Assembly (NCBI GenBank): GCA_964036315.1
Contig: OZ038479.1
Span: forward strand, 55,497,246-55,561,245
Direction of reading: 5' to 3'
Source: Acanthosepion esculentum
Lineage: Eukaryota > Mollusca > Cephalopoda > Sepiida > Sepiidae
DNA: 64,000 nt
Shown here one piece after another: positions 1 through 11,469 of this stretch (its first letter is position 1; each line of letters begins with the position of its first letter). A program made the translations under genes and the position numbers. Below the pieces are notes generated by a model. That model saw only the letters and a program-made list of their open reading frames with translations, was not told the DNA's origin and searched no databases.

Positions 1-504
1 AATTTCACAAGAATATGCTCTCTCTCCAGTATGTGTTCGCATATGATGGTTCAAATGAAGCTTCAGTGAAAATGAAGATCCACAAACTTTACAATAATAT
101 GGTTGCTCTCTAGCATGTAATCGCATATGGCACTTCAAAGATGACGTCTGTGAAAATGAAGTCCCACAAATTTCACAAGTATAGGGTTTCTCGCCTGTGT
201 GTGTTCGCATATGCTGCTCCAAATGTGATTTTCGTGAAAATGAAGACTCACAAATGTCACAATAATAAGGCTTCTCTCCAGTGTGTGTTCGAATATGGCA
301 TACCAAGTTTGACTTCTGCGAAAATGCAGATCCACAAAATTCACAATCATATGGTTTCTCTCCACTATGTGTTCGAAGATGGCATACCCAAGTTGACTTT
401 AGTGAAAATGCAGATCCACAAATATCACAAGAATATGGTTTTTCTCCACTGTGCATTTCCATGTGGCACACTAAATCAAACTCATTAGAAAGATTTTCAC
501 ACAT
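1..504 (-). CDS. C2H2 zinc-finger protein, gene 1 (3' part outside window)
   Basis: This is a continuous reading frame from an ATG at 504-502 to the window edge, 168 codons with no stop. It encodes five complete C2H2 fingers and the start of a sixth, joined by TGEKPY-type linkers, with cores such as [34 protein letters not shown] and CDICESSFSRKSHLEQH. All zinc ligands are present in these five. The first linker reads SGEKPY and the fifth finger is preceded by AREQPY. The residues before finger 1 (LSNEFDLVCHMEMH) are the back half of another finger whose front half is in a different frame, so the present ATG lies inside a decayed finger. The expected role is sequence-specific DNA binding in the nucleus. 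No KRAB, BTB or other effector domain is visible. The 3' end is not seen, so intactness is unknown. Confidence 0.85.
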   Translation of the reverse strand, partial: MCENLSNEFDLVCHMEMHSGEKPYSCDICGSAFSLKSTWVCHLRTHSGEKPYDCEFCGSAFSQKSNLVCHIRTHTGEKPYYCDICESSFSRKSHLEQHMRTHTGEKPYTCEICGTSFSQTSSLKCHMRLHAREQPYYCKVCGSSFSLKLHLNHHMRTHTGERAYSCEI

Positions 505-766
505 CAAAAGAATGTGGCTTCTCCTTAATTTTTACTCATTCGTAACACTATGCTTTCACAGAAAAGATAGACTACACATTTCAAAGTACATTTTTGGCCA
601 GTAAATATTCCGTGATGCTTTTAAAAATGTAGATACACAACTTTTAACATGAAGATTGCAGCATATACATATCCGTTATTGGTAGAAAGTCAGGAGTCTT
701 GGTTGCCTTCATTTATATTCCCAGTAATAACAATTCTCATGCTGATTTTCTGTTCAACCAGAACAT
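505..766 (-). other. Gene 1 last-exon leader with 3' splice site and decayed first finger
   Basis: On the minus strand the sequence CTTCCCAG ends at 767, giving an acceptor with the exon starting at 766. The same junction occurs in gene 2 (28136) and gene 3 (52741), each followed by the shared text GAACAGAAAA or its variant. The leader has stops in all frames and an upstream ATG with a short open frame. Just before the finger frame it contains KSF-like finger text in another frame. It is read as 5' UTR derived from formerly coding fingers. Confidence 0.6.
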
Positions 767-1039
767 CTGGGAAGTAAAAGTAATAAAGGATACATTAGCA
801 GAGAAAGTGAACAGTACATAAAATTAGTTTATATTTTAGCAGATACATTTAACTCTATATTAAGACCAGTTCAGGACAGAAGACAAAATAATGTAGAAGC
901 CATGAAAGATCAATTAGTTGATACTAACAATTTTTCTTTTAAGTTGAAAAGAGCAAGATGCAATATACAAATACAATGGTATAATTTTGAAAAATTTTCA
1001 TATGTCTAAAATATTCTTTTAGAGATTGTTCTTTCCTCT

Positions 1040-1340
1040 TATAAACTGTTTTGACAAACTGCAAGCATACAAAAAGCATTCACTTTAAAGCATAATGACC
1101 GAGTGAATATTTGTTTTAATTTAAAGGAGAGAAAGTGAGGAACCAAATTGGTATATCAAGTCATAAACTATGTTTCTTCTATCACAAGTTCTATAAATCA
1201 GGATGGTGATATGGAATCTGGCAATTATTAGTTTATCAAAATCTTTTTGCTATAACAAAATTCTGATATGAAAATCAATTTGTATCCACCTCTATAGAAC
1301 AAAAAATATTTTGGAAATTGTAGGATGAAAAGTTGTTTAC
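1040..1340 (-). repeat. Paralogous intron block, gene 1 copy
   Basis: The text around GTGAATATTTGTTTTA, CTGGCAATTATTAGTTT and AAAATCAATTTGTAT recurs in the same order at 53285-53550 (gene 3), and its first part recurs at 32040-32120 (gene 2). This shows that the duplication of the zinc-finger locus included intron sequence near the last exon. Confidence 0.6.
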
Positions 1341-1516
1341 CTGTAAATAATTATAAAATATGCACCAGGAAATCTTTCACAAAAAAAACATGGCTTTTTA
1401 AAATCTGATAAATTGGACATGCATAAAATTTCCATTACTTATTTTTAAAACATGACAATAAGTAATTTTAGAAACGTCCCAATCAAAGTTTTGCAAGGAA
1501 AGGTGCTACATTTAAT

Positions 1517-1862
1517 TACCTCACCAAATTAATCGAAATTAATCCTCTGTTCCTTGTTTAGGATTGGGTTTCTGGTTCCTTCTAGTCTTTTTATTCTTGT
1601 TCATTCCCAGTAGCCTCTTGTAACTTGGTGGTATTATTACATTGTTTAGGATGAACTGATTTAAATAGAAAAAATTGATTTTTCCCCATTCTGTTTCATC
1701 CAACAATATACTATAGGTTCTATTATGATACATATTTTATAAACACGTCACAAAATTAATCTAAATTAATCCTAACCTAATTGGATTTTCCCCATTATGA
1801 AGATACATTTATGGAGAAATTCTGTTTCACTTTTATCCAACAATATACTGTAGGATCTATGT
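1517..1862. repeat. Diverged tandem duplication
   Basis: Two adjacent segments (about 1517-1737 and 1743-1862) share ACAAAATTAATC, TTTTCCCCATT, CTGTTTCA and ATCCAACAATATACT in order. They are an old local duplication with no coding content seen. Confidence 0.5.
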
Positions 1863-2989
1863 AGCAGTGTAAACATCTTAGGAAAGCAATTTTATTCAGA
1901 AATGAGGTGGTAGGGTTAAAAGCATGCATAAAGGTGAGAGTGGAAAAAAAAGAGAGAGAGGGTGATGTTAAATTGAATATAATAACTTTGGAAAAAAGCG
2001 AAGATTAAAAATTGGCTTGGAAAATAAGAATTAAAACAAAAACAAAAGTCCTATTTAGAACAGTGAGGATTTGAAATTGAGGACCCTAAGGGATCAGAAA
2101 GAGTGGGGTCATACCATGCAGGCCGAGATTGAAATTCTGAAGGAGGAATTTCAGCTTATTTTCACTGACCGAAATCATACTATTCAGCAATCTGCTCCTA
2201 TTCATACATAATTTTGTGGACAAAGGAATTTATCTGGCCTTGAACATCTGTTGTCAACTCTGATCACGCAGGACACATGAGCAGTATCTTTTACAAGTAG
2301 GAGTTGCTGGACTGCAGAGTGAGTCAGTTAAGCACAAACTAGCTCATTGTGTCAAGCACACTTAGAAAGTAATTTCACTTTCACAAATTCCATAGCAGTG
2401 GATAACTGAATTGAAAATAAAGGCAAGTACCAACAATCTTTTTCTTTACCCTCTAGTCCCTACCACCTGTATTGGAATAATTTAGTCCTATTGAACAATC
2501 TTTGTGGGGTTTTTAATACATCTTTATTATTGCAGATAATTCTGCTTGTCAAGTAATCTATTCCTAAGAAGGAATTATTTACCCAGTATCTAGAACACCA
2601 CAGCTCAACAAGCACAAAAAATGTAAATAATCTTTCTTTTTTTTCTCACCAGGAAGCACAACACAAATCACTAGACAAAATGAGCAACAGTGAATAGCAC
2701 CATAGCCCATGGGGACACACAGAGCAAAGTTACCACAGGCATAAGTGTATATTCATATAATTATGTAGAGCAATTCATATTTTATTGGAAAGAAATGTCT
2801 ATATATATTTTGCCCTCTCCTCCAAATTGGTAATAAAATTGTTTTGCAAAAGCACCCCAGAAAAAAAATCTATTTAAAAAATCTCTTAAAAATCCAATAT
2901 CTGCTTCAGGTATTTACTTAAAAAAAAAAATAAATAAATACCTGATCTTGCATATTTAAAGATTAATCTTAAAATAATTTCCTTACAAT

Positions 2990-3300
2990 TCCGCCTCTAA
3001 TTTTTATCTGAATTTCTGGGGTGAGGAGTTATTGACCTCATCTTAGTTGTTTTTTTATCATGTTTTGGCTGTAGTGCCTACTGGCCTTCCTCAGTTGTAT
3101 ATTGATCTGGGTAATCTACAGGGAATTCTAAATTTAATTCCACTGCTCATGTCTAAGGACATAGTCTAGTTCTGATGTTATTTAGTACTGTTCAGTTATT
3201 GCTCGACAGTTTCCAATGAGTACATGTACACACAGCCTGGGCCATGGATTGAACTCACAACCATTATGTCACCAAATTCAAAAACCAACCAGGCCATGGT
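2990..3300 (-). mobile_element. tRNA-derived SINE (type 2), old copy
   Basis: Read on the minus strand it begins with a tRNA-like head holding a B-box-like GAGTTCAATCCA. A body with AGAACTAGACTATG follows. It ends in the tail CTGAGGAAGGCCAGTAGG...CAAAACATGATAAA...GATGAGG. The same head-body-tail order is seen in better copies at 59100-59940, with partial copies at 31663-31895 and 40043-40215. A run of A (T on this strand) lies just outside at 3312-3334. Confidence 0.6.
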
Positions 3301-3599
3301 TTTGTCGTGGATTAAAAAAAAAAAAAAAAAAAAAGGAGTTATTTAAATGAACAAGAAATTATGATGTAGATATAAATTAGGGGACCAATTCTATATTACA
3401 ATATATAAAATTATCCTTCACTTTATGGCCAGAGTAATTTGTAAACATTTATATTCCAGATAATGTAAATAAATCTAAAAGACATGCCCGTGTAGTTAAT
3501 TAGTATTTCATTGATTGCTTGATTCATTTTCTACAGCTTATCAACCCCTTTGCAGTTTATTTAAAGACAAAATATTTTTTTATATTTTTTTGAGCTAAT

Positions 3600-3897
3600 A
3601 ATGGTTTAGTAATATAAATTTTATTAATTAACCCATAGCTGAGGAGAAAAGAGGTGGACTCATACCTTTCCCAAAGGCATATGTGCTGAAGTGAATATAA
3701 CAAACCCAACAGGGATCCGAACTTGTCTCTCTATTTAATGATTCCAAGCCATTCTCCCTTACACTACCTGTACATCCAAGCTTACAGCACCTGGTATTCT
3801 CCAACAATTACCCATCTAAGTGCCAACCAAGATCAATATTGCTTGACTTCAATGAGTGTATGGGAACTGGTGTTTCCACATGATGTGGCTGTAAGCC
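3600..3897 (-). mobile_element. Chimeric 5S rRNA / tRNA SINE, copy 1
   Basis: On the minus strand the first 120 nt (3897-3778) resemble a complete 5S rRNA. They start GGCTTACAGCCACATC, pass through an internal-control-like TTAGATGGG, and end GGTGCTGTAAGCTT. Directly after comes a tRNA-like unit with a B box (AGTTCGGATCCC), then a body with CCTTTGGGAAAGGTATGAG and CAGCTATGGG, which is also found in the tRNA-only SINEs at 39487, 46728 and 55314. A second chimeric copy with the same junction is at 34690-34924. Chimeric 5S-tRNA heads are known in AmnSINE1-type elements, and RNA polymerase III would be the expected transcriber. Confidence 0.75.
3778..3897 (-). pseudogene. 5S rRNA-like head of the SINE
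   Basis: Full-length 5S similarity (about 120 nt, the normal 5S length) is recognisable at both ends and around GCACTTAGATGGG, but with many substitutions. It sits inside a SINE and is therefore not a working rRNA gene. Confidence 0.7.
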
Positions 3898-4439
3898 TTT
3901 TTAAGTACGAATGTCATAAAACGTCAGTGTCACCTCAAAACATCATACACTGCTTAACATAAAATCTATGCTCTTGCATTTAACAAAAAAAAAAAAAAAA
4001 AAAACTACAAGGGATCAGGTTATTATCAGATTTAATGAAAATTTCAGCATTTATTAATAAAACGCATTTGTCTATGAACATCATAATTTAGAAATTGCAT
4101 AAAAAAAATCATCCTACAGTTGAAAACATGAAAAAGTAGATAAAATTACTATAAAAAAGTTTAAGATAGCCACCTAGCATTGTATTTATTGATGCTTCAA
4201 ACAATTTTTTTTTTTTATATCAGGTTTATAAGCAACAGCAAACAAACGAAAGAGTTTTAAAATCATACTGTAAAAATACATGCCAATTTTTCAAAAACCT
4301 TATCAGGCTGTTTTGCAAGAAAGGAATATTTCCAGTTTGTATTTTCCTATGATAGGAATTATAATATCTATGATATAGTAACACCTTAATACATGGATGG
4401 AACAGAATAACCGAAAGAAAGGAATGACAAACATGTATT

Positions 4440-5015
4440 GATTTTGGAAATTAAGTATTGTATTCAATTTGAAAGCTATCTATTTTTTGTTTTTATTAAT
4501 TATGATCTAATAACTCTTTTTTTGTAATATTGTACAATATTTTTTTTTACAGCTTTTACTTATCGAATACAATAAAAAAAAAAAACACAAAAAAACTGCA
4601 TATTTTGCTTGTGGTGATTCATAATTAGAATTCTGGTTTGAATATATTTTCCATTAAATGTATCTAATGCAAAATTTTATTTGGATTTATTCTTAAAATT
4701 TTAAAGTCAGTTTGTAAGCAAAACCCTGTGTAAATTAGGTCTTCCTGTACATTTTTTCAGGCAATCTTTAAAACTAAATGCTCAAAATAGGTTAAAAGCT
4801 ATGAATCTAATTTTTGATGGTATAACTTCTCACCTAAAACACAAGATTTCACACTGAGTGCAATGATGGTTTTCTAAAAAGAGTTAATATATATAAGTGA
4901 ACATTGAAATCAACACTTAGAGGCAACAGGCTGTTTCACGAGTGGCCCGACGATTACATCTAGCATGAAACAGCCTGTCGCCTCAAAGTGTTGACTTCAA
5001 TGTTCACTTATATAT
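4440..5015 (+). mobile_element. F3-family fragment ending in a long hairpin
   Basis: The segment 4470-4880 aligns with 18941-19340 and, inverted, with 16440-16790. Shared words include GCATATTTTGCTTGTGG, TTTGGATTTATTCTT and AAAGCTATGAATCTAAT, and all three copies run toward the same element end. Here the end is occupied by the hairpin at 4889-5015. No coding sequence is seen. Confidence 0.6.
4889..5015. repeat. Near-perfect 49-bp-stem hairpin
   Basis: The left arm, about 4890-4938 (TATATAAGTGAACATTGAA... to ...GGCTGTTTCA), is matched by its reverse complement at about 4966-5014 with about three mismatches. The loop is about 27 nt (CGAGTGGCCCGACG...TAGCA). The stem is GC-richer than its surroundings at its tip. 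Confidence 0.85.
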
Positions 5016-5081
5016 TTACACATGCTCTATGATATTGAGCACTTTATCCCATAAATATAGCCCAACTTATGAGTATATTTC

Positions 5082-5083
<2 letters not shown>

Positions 5084-5134
<51 letters not shown>

Positions 5135-5135
5135 G
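5084..5135. repeat. (TA)n microsatellite grading into (TATG)n
   Basis: About 38 nt of alternating TA are followed by four GTAT/TATG-like units. It is a simple-sequence repeat. Confidence 0.9.
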
Positions 5136-5939
5136 TCCTAATGTATATACTTGTTGCTAATTTGTTCCAGGGAGAAACTGTAACATGTATACAACAAGTA
5201 CTGTGAAAAGTACAAAAAGAACAGGTCTTACTTGTAATATTTCTCCAATGGGGGAAAATGGGCAGGTTGGTGCTGTTCTTTACTTTTCTGGTGAGAGCAT
5301 GTGGGTTTTCTCTATGTAACCTACCGCTGAACTGGAGTGGGCAGACAAATCTTGCTTCAGATCAGAATAAATAGTAAATAACTCAACAGTCTATGAACTG
5401 ATGTCACTTACCCTTATGATCCGTTTCAACAAACAAGAGATATCCCCACAACACATATATGTAAGAAATTTTTTTCCCTGTGGAAGAAAAAAAAATATAT
5501 ATATATATATCATGTTTTATTAAAATTGTTTAACAGAAACTTTTCAAAAGAAATAATCTTTTCTGAATATTCCAGAATACATTCCTGATTTGTTAAAGTT
5601 TCATTTTTTTGATGATTTATACCAATGAGCATTAAGCTTTATAAAAAATGTGAAAATTAGCAACATATAAAATTTTCTAATAGAACAGATTAGCCATGAG
5701 GCAAGTAAACGGACCTGAAAAAAATTCAGCAAAACTAATATTCAATATAGAGTTAATCAGTTAATAAATAAATGTTGACAGTTTCAATAAAATCAGATAA
5801 TTTCCTGACTTCAGGTAAACTTTTTAAAATCTGGTGTCTTAGATCTTTTTTGTTTGTCCCAAATATGAGCATGATTCTTGGAGGCACCAATTAAAAAATA
5901 ATGCATTTCTGAGGAATAAAGTGTAGTTTTATTAGTATA

Positions 5940-6930
5940 GACTTTTTTTCAATTATTTTTTGTAAAACACGACTTCCAGTTAATGAAGATCTGCTCCGAA
6001 TCATAAAATAAAACTAAGACATTATTTAATTAGAAAAGCTTTTAATTCCTTTTATGAATATTTTATGTACACTATTGTCTTAAGATATTTTTTTTTAATG
6101 TCTCATGAATTTTTACATGAATTGTTTTCTTCTTTCTAAAATTTTTATCAGAATAATTTATAAAGTTTTATCTTTTAAAATTCTGTATTAATTTTTGCCA
6201 GGTAGATGATATTGTAATTAAGTAAAAACTATATTTACTAATCATCTATGGAGAAGCTTAATACAATTCAGTGACATCTCAGTATTTCAAAAAGAATTTT
6301 GAAGTTTTGTGTGTGTATAAATGTGTCAATTTTTGTAAATTATGAACGTCCATACACAACATTATCAAAAAAATAAGAGCAGTAACTACAGTAAATTTTA
6401 AAGCTTAGAATATTTTCTTAAATTTTTAAGATTACTTAGTAGTTAAAAATTATATATTAAAAAGGCACACATCATATTTGTCAAGTAATTTTTACAGTTA
6501 TGTCCACAATAGAAAATATTAGTTAAATTTTCGGTTGTCAGTAAAGCTGTCAGACTTTCAATAAAGTTTCTAACACCTACATCCATGTTATAAAATGTAT
6601 CTCTGCGATATTGTCGACTAATAGTATGTAATATTTGTTTCAAATCAGATTAATTAAGCTTCAGATCAGCTAATATTCCTCAAAGTTTCAGAAAAGTATA
6701 CTTTATTTTTGAAAGATTTCTTAATAAAGAGAATTACATTTTGCTGACAGATGACAATGGTTAAAATCAGCAATTTTTAGCAATTTAAAAAACAAAAAAA
6801 TACAGCAAAGTTCTTTGCCTATTGGAAATATCAAATTAAATCTATTAGCTTGAAATTAAAACTATAATAAAAGCTTCAAGAAAGATTTTTCATTTTTAAA
6901 AATTCATCTTAAACCATAGCTATTGCATTT
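5940..6930 (+). mobile_element. F1-family element, end-truncated fragment
   Basis: It follows the same order of words as the F1 copies at 7087-11402 and 20855-25826: GAAGATCTGCTCCGAATC, ACTATATTTACTAATCAT, ATTATCAAAAAAATAAGAGC, then a helix of AT-rich text. It lacks clear terminal repeats. No coding potential is evident. Confidence 0.55.
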
Positions 6931-7192
6931 ATATATATGGAAATTAATTTTTTTTTTATTGCAGAATATCTTTATAAAATTATCTTTCAAATAGTATTGA
7001 AATTTAAGTTAAAAAAGGTATTTAAATTATTTAAAATGTGTTTATTGTTTTTTTTTTTACTAATTCCAAGGATGGACATAGTGTTTTAGATACCTTCACT
7101 AATTTGCTGATAAAACAGCATCATAACATGATGAAAAAATACCCAAAACTTGATAAAAACAAATTTTTATTATCAAAATGCATTTATTAACA

Positions 7193-9092
7193 TAGGTGCC
7201 TCCATGAGAACGTTAAAAACAGAGCATAGCATGATGAAAAAGACGTCAAACTTGACAAAAACAAAATTTTATCATCTAAATATTTATGTTATTATTAAGA
7301 GGAAAGATCAAAGTTTATTTTTTAAAAATTTTCCTTCTTTTTAGAACAATCTGAATTTTCATTTAAAAATCTTTGTTTCTCTTTGTATCACCGGAACTAG
7401 TAAAATAACATATACAATTTTTAGCACGTTTTTTTTGTACAACACACATTAATTTGGAAAATCTTGCAAAAATAAAAATAATTGTTGGATGTTAATGAAA
7501 CTTTCAGAAAGTATTCACAGATGATCGAAATTATGTTTTCTTTTATTAAAGTCATGGCAGAAATATTTTTTTTATATTTATTACCCACCACATAACTAAT
7601 TTTATGAAAATGCTAGAAATTCGATCGCATCAGGTTTAGTGATTACAATAGTTAAAAGCACAAGGATTTGAGGAATGCAAATCATGTTTTTTTTTGTTTT
7701 TAATTGGATCCCCTCCTACCTGAAAATCAGTTCTGAATACAAAACTCAATAAAACAAATATATTATTTAATTTCAAATGCTTTTATTTGCTTTTATGAAT
7801 ATGGACAACATTTTCTGAAAGGAAAAAGATTTTTCAATGAAAAATGAATTTTTAATACAATTATTATTAATACAATTATTGTTATTTTTTAATTATAATA
7901 AATTTTTACATTTAAGTTGTTAAAATATTATAAAATTAGTTAAAAGCCGCATCAGGTTTTGTAAGTGTCCTTATGAGATAGATCATTTTTAGTGCATTGC
8001 AAATTGTATAGTTTTGACTAATCAGAAGATCCGCAGTAATTAAGAAATATAATTTTGTGTTTATAATCGGGCTGTAATTATAAAGTACGGCATTATTTGA
8101 GTTAAGCATTGTCCTCCGCTGTTAAGGACTTTACTTTTGTGAAATACGTGTGGAGAAGTTTATTTGATTTTTCAGTTTCAACTGATAAGGGTACCTACAA
8201 GTATCAGTATCATCTTATGAAATTTATATGATCTTATTTTTATATTAATCTCAGTTATGGTATTTTTTCCATAAATGAAATATCAAAATTAATAAAATGA
8301 ATGGAAATACAAATAACACAGTAAAATGTAGTAAATGTACATAAAATTATAGTATTTTCATAAGAAAGGTACCTATAAATTAATTAGATACCTTTCTTAT
8401 GAAATTTAATCTCATTTGTAACAGTCTTATTTTAATTTCTTTATAATATATTTTCCATAAAGCATTGTAAACAATGGTGAAAGCTAAGTACAAAAAACAA
8501 AAAAATTAGAGCGCTGAAAGTTTACCTTAAAAATAATGAGGTAAATAATTTGTTCAATTAAATGTAAAATATTTCACTTTTCTCCTTCCGTAGAACAAAT
8601 TATCCTCATGGAATCCGTCAATATGCCATTCATCACCTGTCAAGTGACGCGAAAGTTTATGACCTGCTTTATTTTCAAATTACATCTTTTCAGCGCAGAA
8701 GCTAAGTTAAGCTTGGTTCAAAATATTTTAAATAAACATTATAATTTCTGATTTTCTTAAAAATAAGTTTTGAAAAAATGATAATTGATATTTAAAAGAA
8801 TTTTAAACTGAGATTTTCATTGATTTTATAAAATGGAAAAAAATGGTGGCCATCTGTCAATTTTGCTGACTCAAAAAAAAAAAAAAAAAAAAAAAAAGAA
8901 AAAGATTTTTAACGAAATTTTCAGACGTGTTAGGAATGATTAAAAAAATGTAAAAAAAAATACCCCCCAAATACTTTGATCTTTCTTCTTAATAATAACA
9001 AACATTTAGACAATAAAATTTTGTTTCCATCAAGTTTGGTGTCTTTTTCATCATGCTATGCTCTTTTTTTAGCAATCTTGTGGAGGTACCTA
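7193..9092 (+). mobile_element. Complete F1-family TIR element with 8-bp TSD
   Basis: The ends are TAGGTGCCTCCA and TGGAGGTACCTA, extending into imperfect inverted repeats of about 120 bp (GAGCATAGCATGATGAAAAA on the left, its complement on the right). It is flanked exactly by TATTAACA at 7185-7192 and 9093-9100. The 1.9-kb interior is AT-rich and non-coding, with an internal hairpin at 8358-8405 around AAGGTACCT. The 8-bp duplication and TAGG-type ends fit the hAT class, but without a transposase the superfamily stays an inference. A closely similar copy lies at 36098-37972. Confidence 0.8.
8358..8405. repeat. Internal hairpin of the F1 element
   Basis: Arms TTCATAAGAAAGGTACCT and AGATACCTTTCTTATGAA are separated by about 12 nt (ATAAATTAATT). 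The same hairpin is kept in the other copy near 37316-37362, so it belongs to the element. Confidence 0.8.
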
Positions 9093-10190
9093 TATTAACA
9101 GGAAAACCCAAATATGTTTTTTTTTATTCTATTAAATTTTTTAATCCTTTCTAATAGGTTTGAAATTTTGGTTAATTTTTTTTTTTTTTTAGCAGCAGTC
9201 AGCTAAAGGAGTGTTACTATAGGTGTTTTTAGTGCCTTTTTTCTGGTAAAAAACATGTGGCATATGTATTCATTTCAGAACATTGCCAGTGCAGATAAGT
9301 GTAGGATAATTATTTTATCAGAAACTTTGGAAATAAACTAACTCAAGGATGAAAAATAAGTAATATATTTTCATTTATTTTCTTTAAAGTGATGAGTGAG
9401 TCCTTTGGTATTCAATGTTAAAAGTTTGTTAACAAAGCAGATATTGGTAGCAGTCTGGAGAAATGTCTGTTTCAGCAGTTTGAAGTAAGACCATGATAGG
9501 GGTAGTAAAATCCCAGAAATTAGGAAGTTCATGTGGGGCCTCCTTCATTTTAGGTATTAATCAGTCACAAATAAGTACTGCTCCTGCAAATTTCCCGTGT
9601 TTTTGGCCAGGTTTAGTCTTTTCTTCTTCCTTTTTTATTTGAGGGTTGCCTTCTTGTAGGGAGAGAGAAGCATAGAAAGAGAAGTTTAGAAAAAGAGAGA
9701 AAGAAAGAGATAAGGGTTTTAAAGAAAAGCACAACTGCCTTATTTTAATTTGTATTCTTTTTATTTTTGTTTATCTATTTCATATTTTTTTCAGGATTTA
9801 CTACAAACACATCGATTTGGAAACTCTTGCAAAAATCAAATAATTGTCGGATTTTAATGAAACTGTCAGGATTTATTCACAAAAGAATGAGATTATTTTA
9901 GACATTTTTTTCTTTTAGAAAAGCTTGGTAAGAATTTTTTTTTTAAACATCTGTTATGCCCACTTACTTAATTTTATGAAAATTTGAGAAATTAAAACGT
10001 CAGCGTCTTCATATTTATATTTGTTAGAAGCAGGACTCCTTACAGAATTTAAATCATCAATTTGTTTTTGTCAAACAGCAACACCATACTGAAAATCTGC
10101 TCTGAATCCTAAAATTAAAAAAATACAATAAAACTATGACATTATTTAGTCAGGGAAGATTGCTTTTATAAATTTTATATAGGAATAAAG

Positions 10191-10588
10191 TGTTGCTGCC
10201 AACACTTGAGTTTGAACATAGATCGCCAGTGAGCAAACACAGGCGGTCACATTATTGAATTAAGTAGAACATGTGACCATAGAGGAAACGGATATAAGGG
10301 AGGTAGCGCGTGTCTAATTGATCTACATTTCTACTCTATTACTTTTCAAATCACCATTTCTACTCTATCCTCTATTACTATACGGACTGCTATACTATTT
10401 CTCTATTCAGATCACTAAACAGAATACTATTTGAGTGGGTATTATCAAGCAAGTGCTTTTAGTGCAAGTGATATTCAAAGGCGTCTGACACCAGTATTGT
10501 TCAACGGTGTATTATAGTTGTACCTGCAATTACAAAGTCTCTACTACAACGAGCATTACAAAAGTGAAGAGTATTTGTTGACATCACA
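10191..10588 (+). mobile_element. Candidate solo LTR (TG...CA, about 398 bp)
   Basis: It begins TGTTGCTGCCAACAC and ends TTGACATCACA, and it interrupts the F1 copy (F1 text stops near 10180 and resumes near 10600). It contains a TATA-like GGATATAAGGG at about 10291-10301 and is richer in GC than its host. No clean target duplication is visible (AATAAAG on the left, AAAATAAAA on the right), and no internal retrotransposon domain is present. Confidence 0.4.
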
Positions 10589-11469
10589 AAAATAAAATAT
10601 ATTATGGATACTACTGTCTTAAGAAAACCCTTTTCAATGAATAGGGAATTTTTTTCAAGAATTGTTTTCATTTTTTAAAATTTTAATTGAAATTCTGTAT
10701 TAATTAAAGCCACTTAGAGTTTATCATTAAGTGAAAACTATATTTACTAATCATGAATGGTAAAGCTTAATACCAGTCACTGAACACCAACATTTTTAAA
10801 AGAATTTTTTTTTTTTTTTTATGCATATAAATGTGTCCATTTTTAAATGTTTGGTCAGCCATACAGGACATTATCAAAAAATAAGAGCAATGACTCACTA
10901 TAGTAAATTAAAAGTCAACATTTAAATTAGATTACAGATAATATTTTCCAACATTCTTAAGATTACTGAGTACTTAAAAATTATATAAAAAGGCAAATGT
11001 CTGTTAAAAACACGGTTAGTGCTTACTTAAAAAATAATTTCTGAAGTATTTTAAACTTAAAGTAAATAATATTGGTTTCAAATTAAATTAATTGTACTTT
11101 AATTCAGCAATATTCCTCAAATAAAGTTTCAGTAAAGTACATTTTATTTTTGGAAGAATTTTTAATGAAATGAGCGATGAAAGAGGATTAAAAAGGGTGC
11201 TAATCAGCTATTTTAGCAAAAAAAAAAATAAAAAATCGATTCCAATCAATATAATTTCTGTTTGAAATACAGAGTATTTTGCTTATTGGAAATAGTAAAT
11301 TTAATAATCCTTTAGCTTTCAATTAAGGTTAAAATTAAATCAAGTGAGCTTTTTCATTTAAAACAAAATTCATTTTAAAACGCGAGTTAGTGGAGGTACG
11401 TAAATCATTTTTAACACGAAATTGGAAATACATCATTTTTTTTTATATACGACGTTGATTTTCATTTTC

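Larger units (their letters stand above)
7087..11402 (+). mobile_element. F1-family element interrupted by two later insertions
   Basis: The left end is TAGATACCTTCACTAATTTGC (first 12 nt are the terminal repeat) and the right end is TGGAGGTACGTA. The element is split by a complete younger F1 copy (7193-9092) and by an LTR-like insertion (10191-10588). Its own sequence resumes after 9100 and shares GATTTGGAAACTCTTGC and CTGTCAGGATTTATTCAC with other copies. Flanking 8-mers no longer match, so this is an old copy. It has no transposase. Roughly 9190-9760 is not F1-like and is unassigned. Confidence 0.55.

Noticed and set aside
3300..3340. Poly-A tract (and others at 3985, 12631, 21857, 57930) as possible polyadenylated retrogene tails
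   Set aside because: No upstream coding or RNA-derived sequence in the right orientation. A runs are common throughout this AT-rich window.
5878..5900. GGAGGCACCAATT as a right end of another F1 copy
   Set aside because: Only about ten bases agree with the F1 terminus and the neighbouring sequence does not follow F1, so it was not called as an element boundary.
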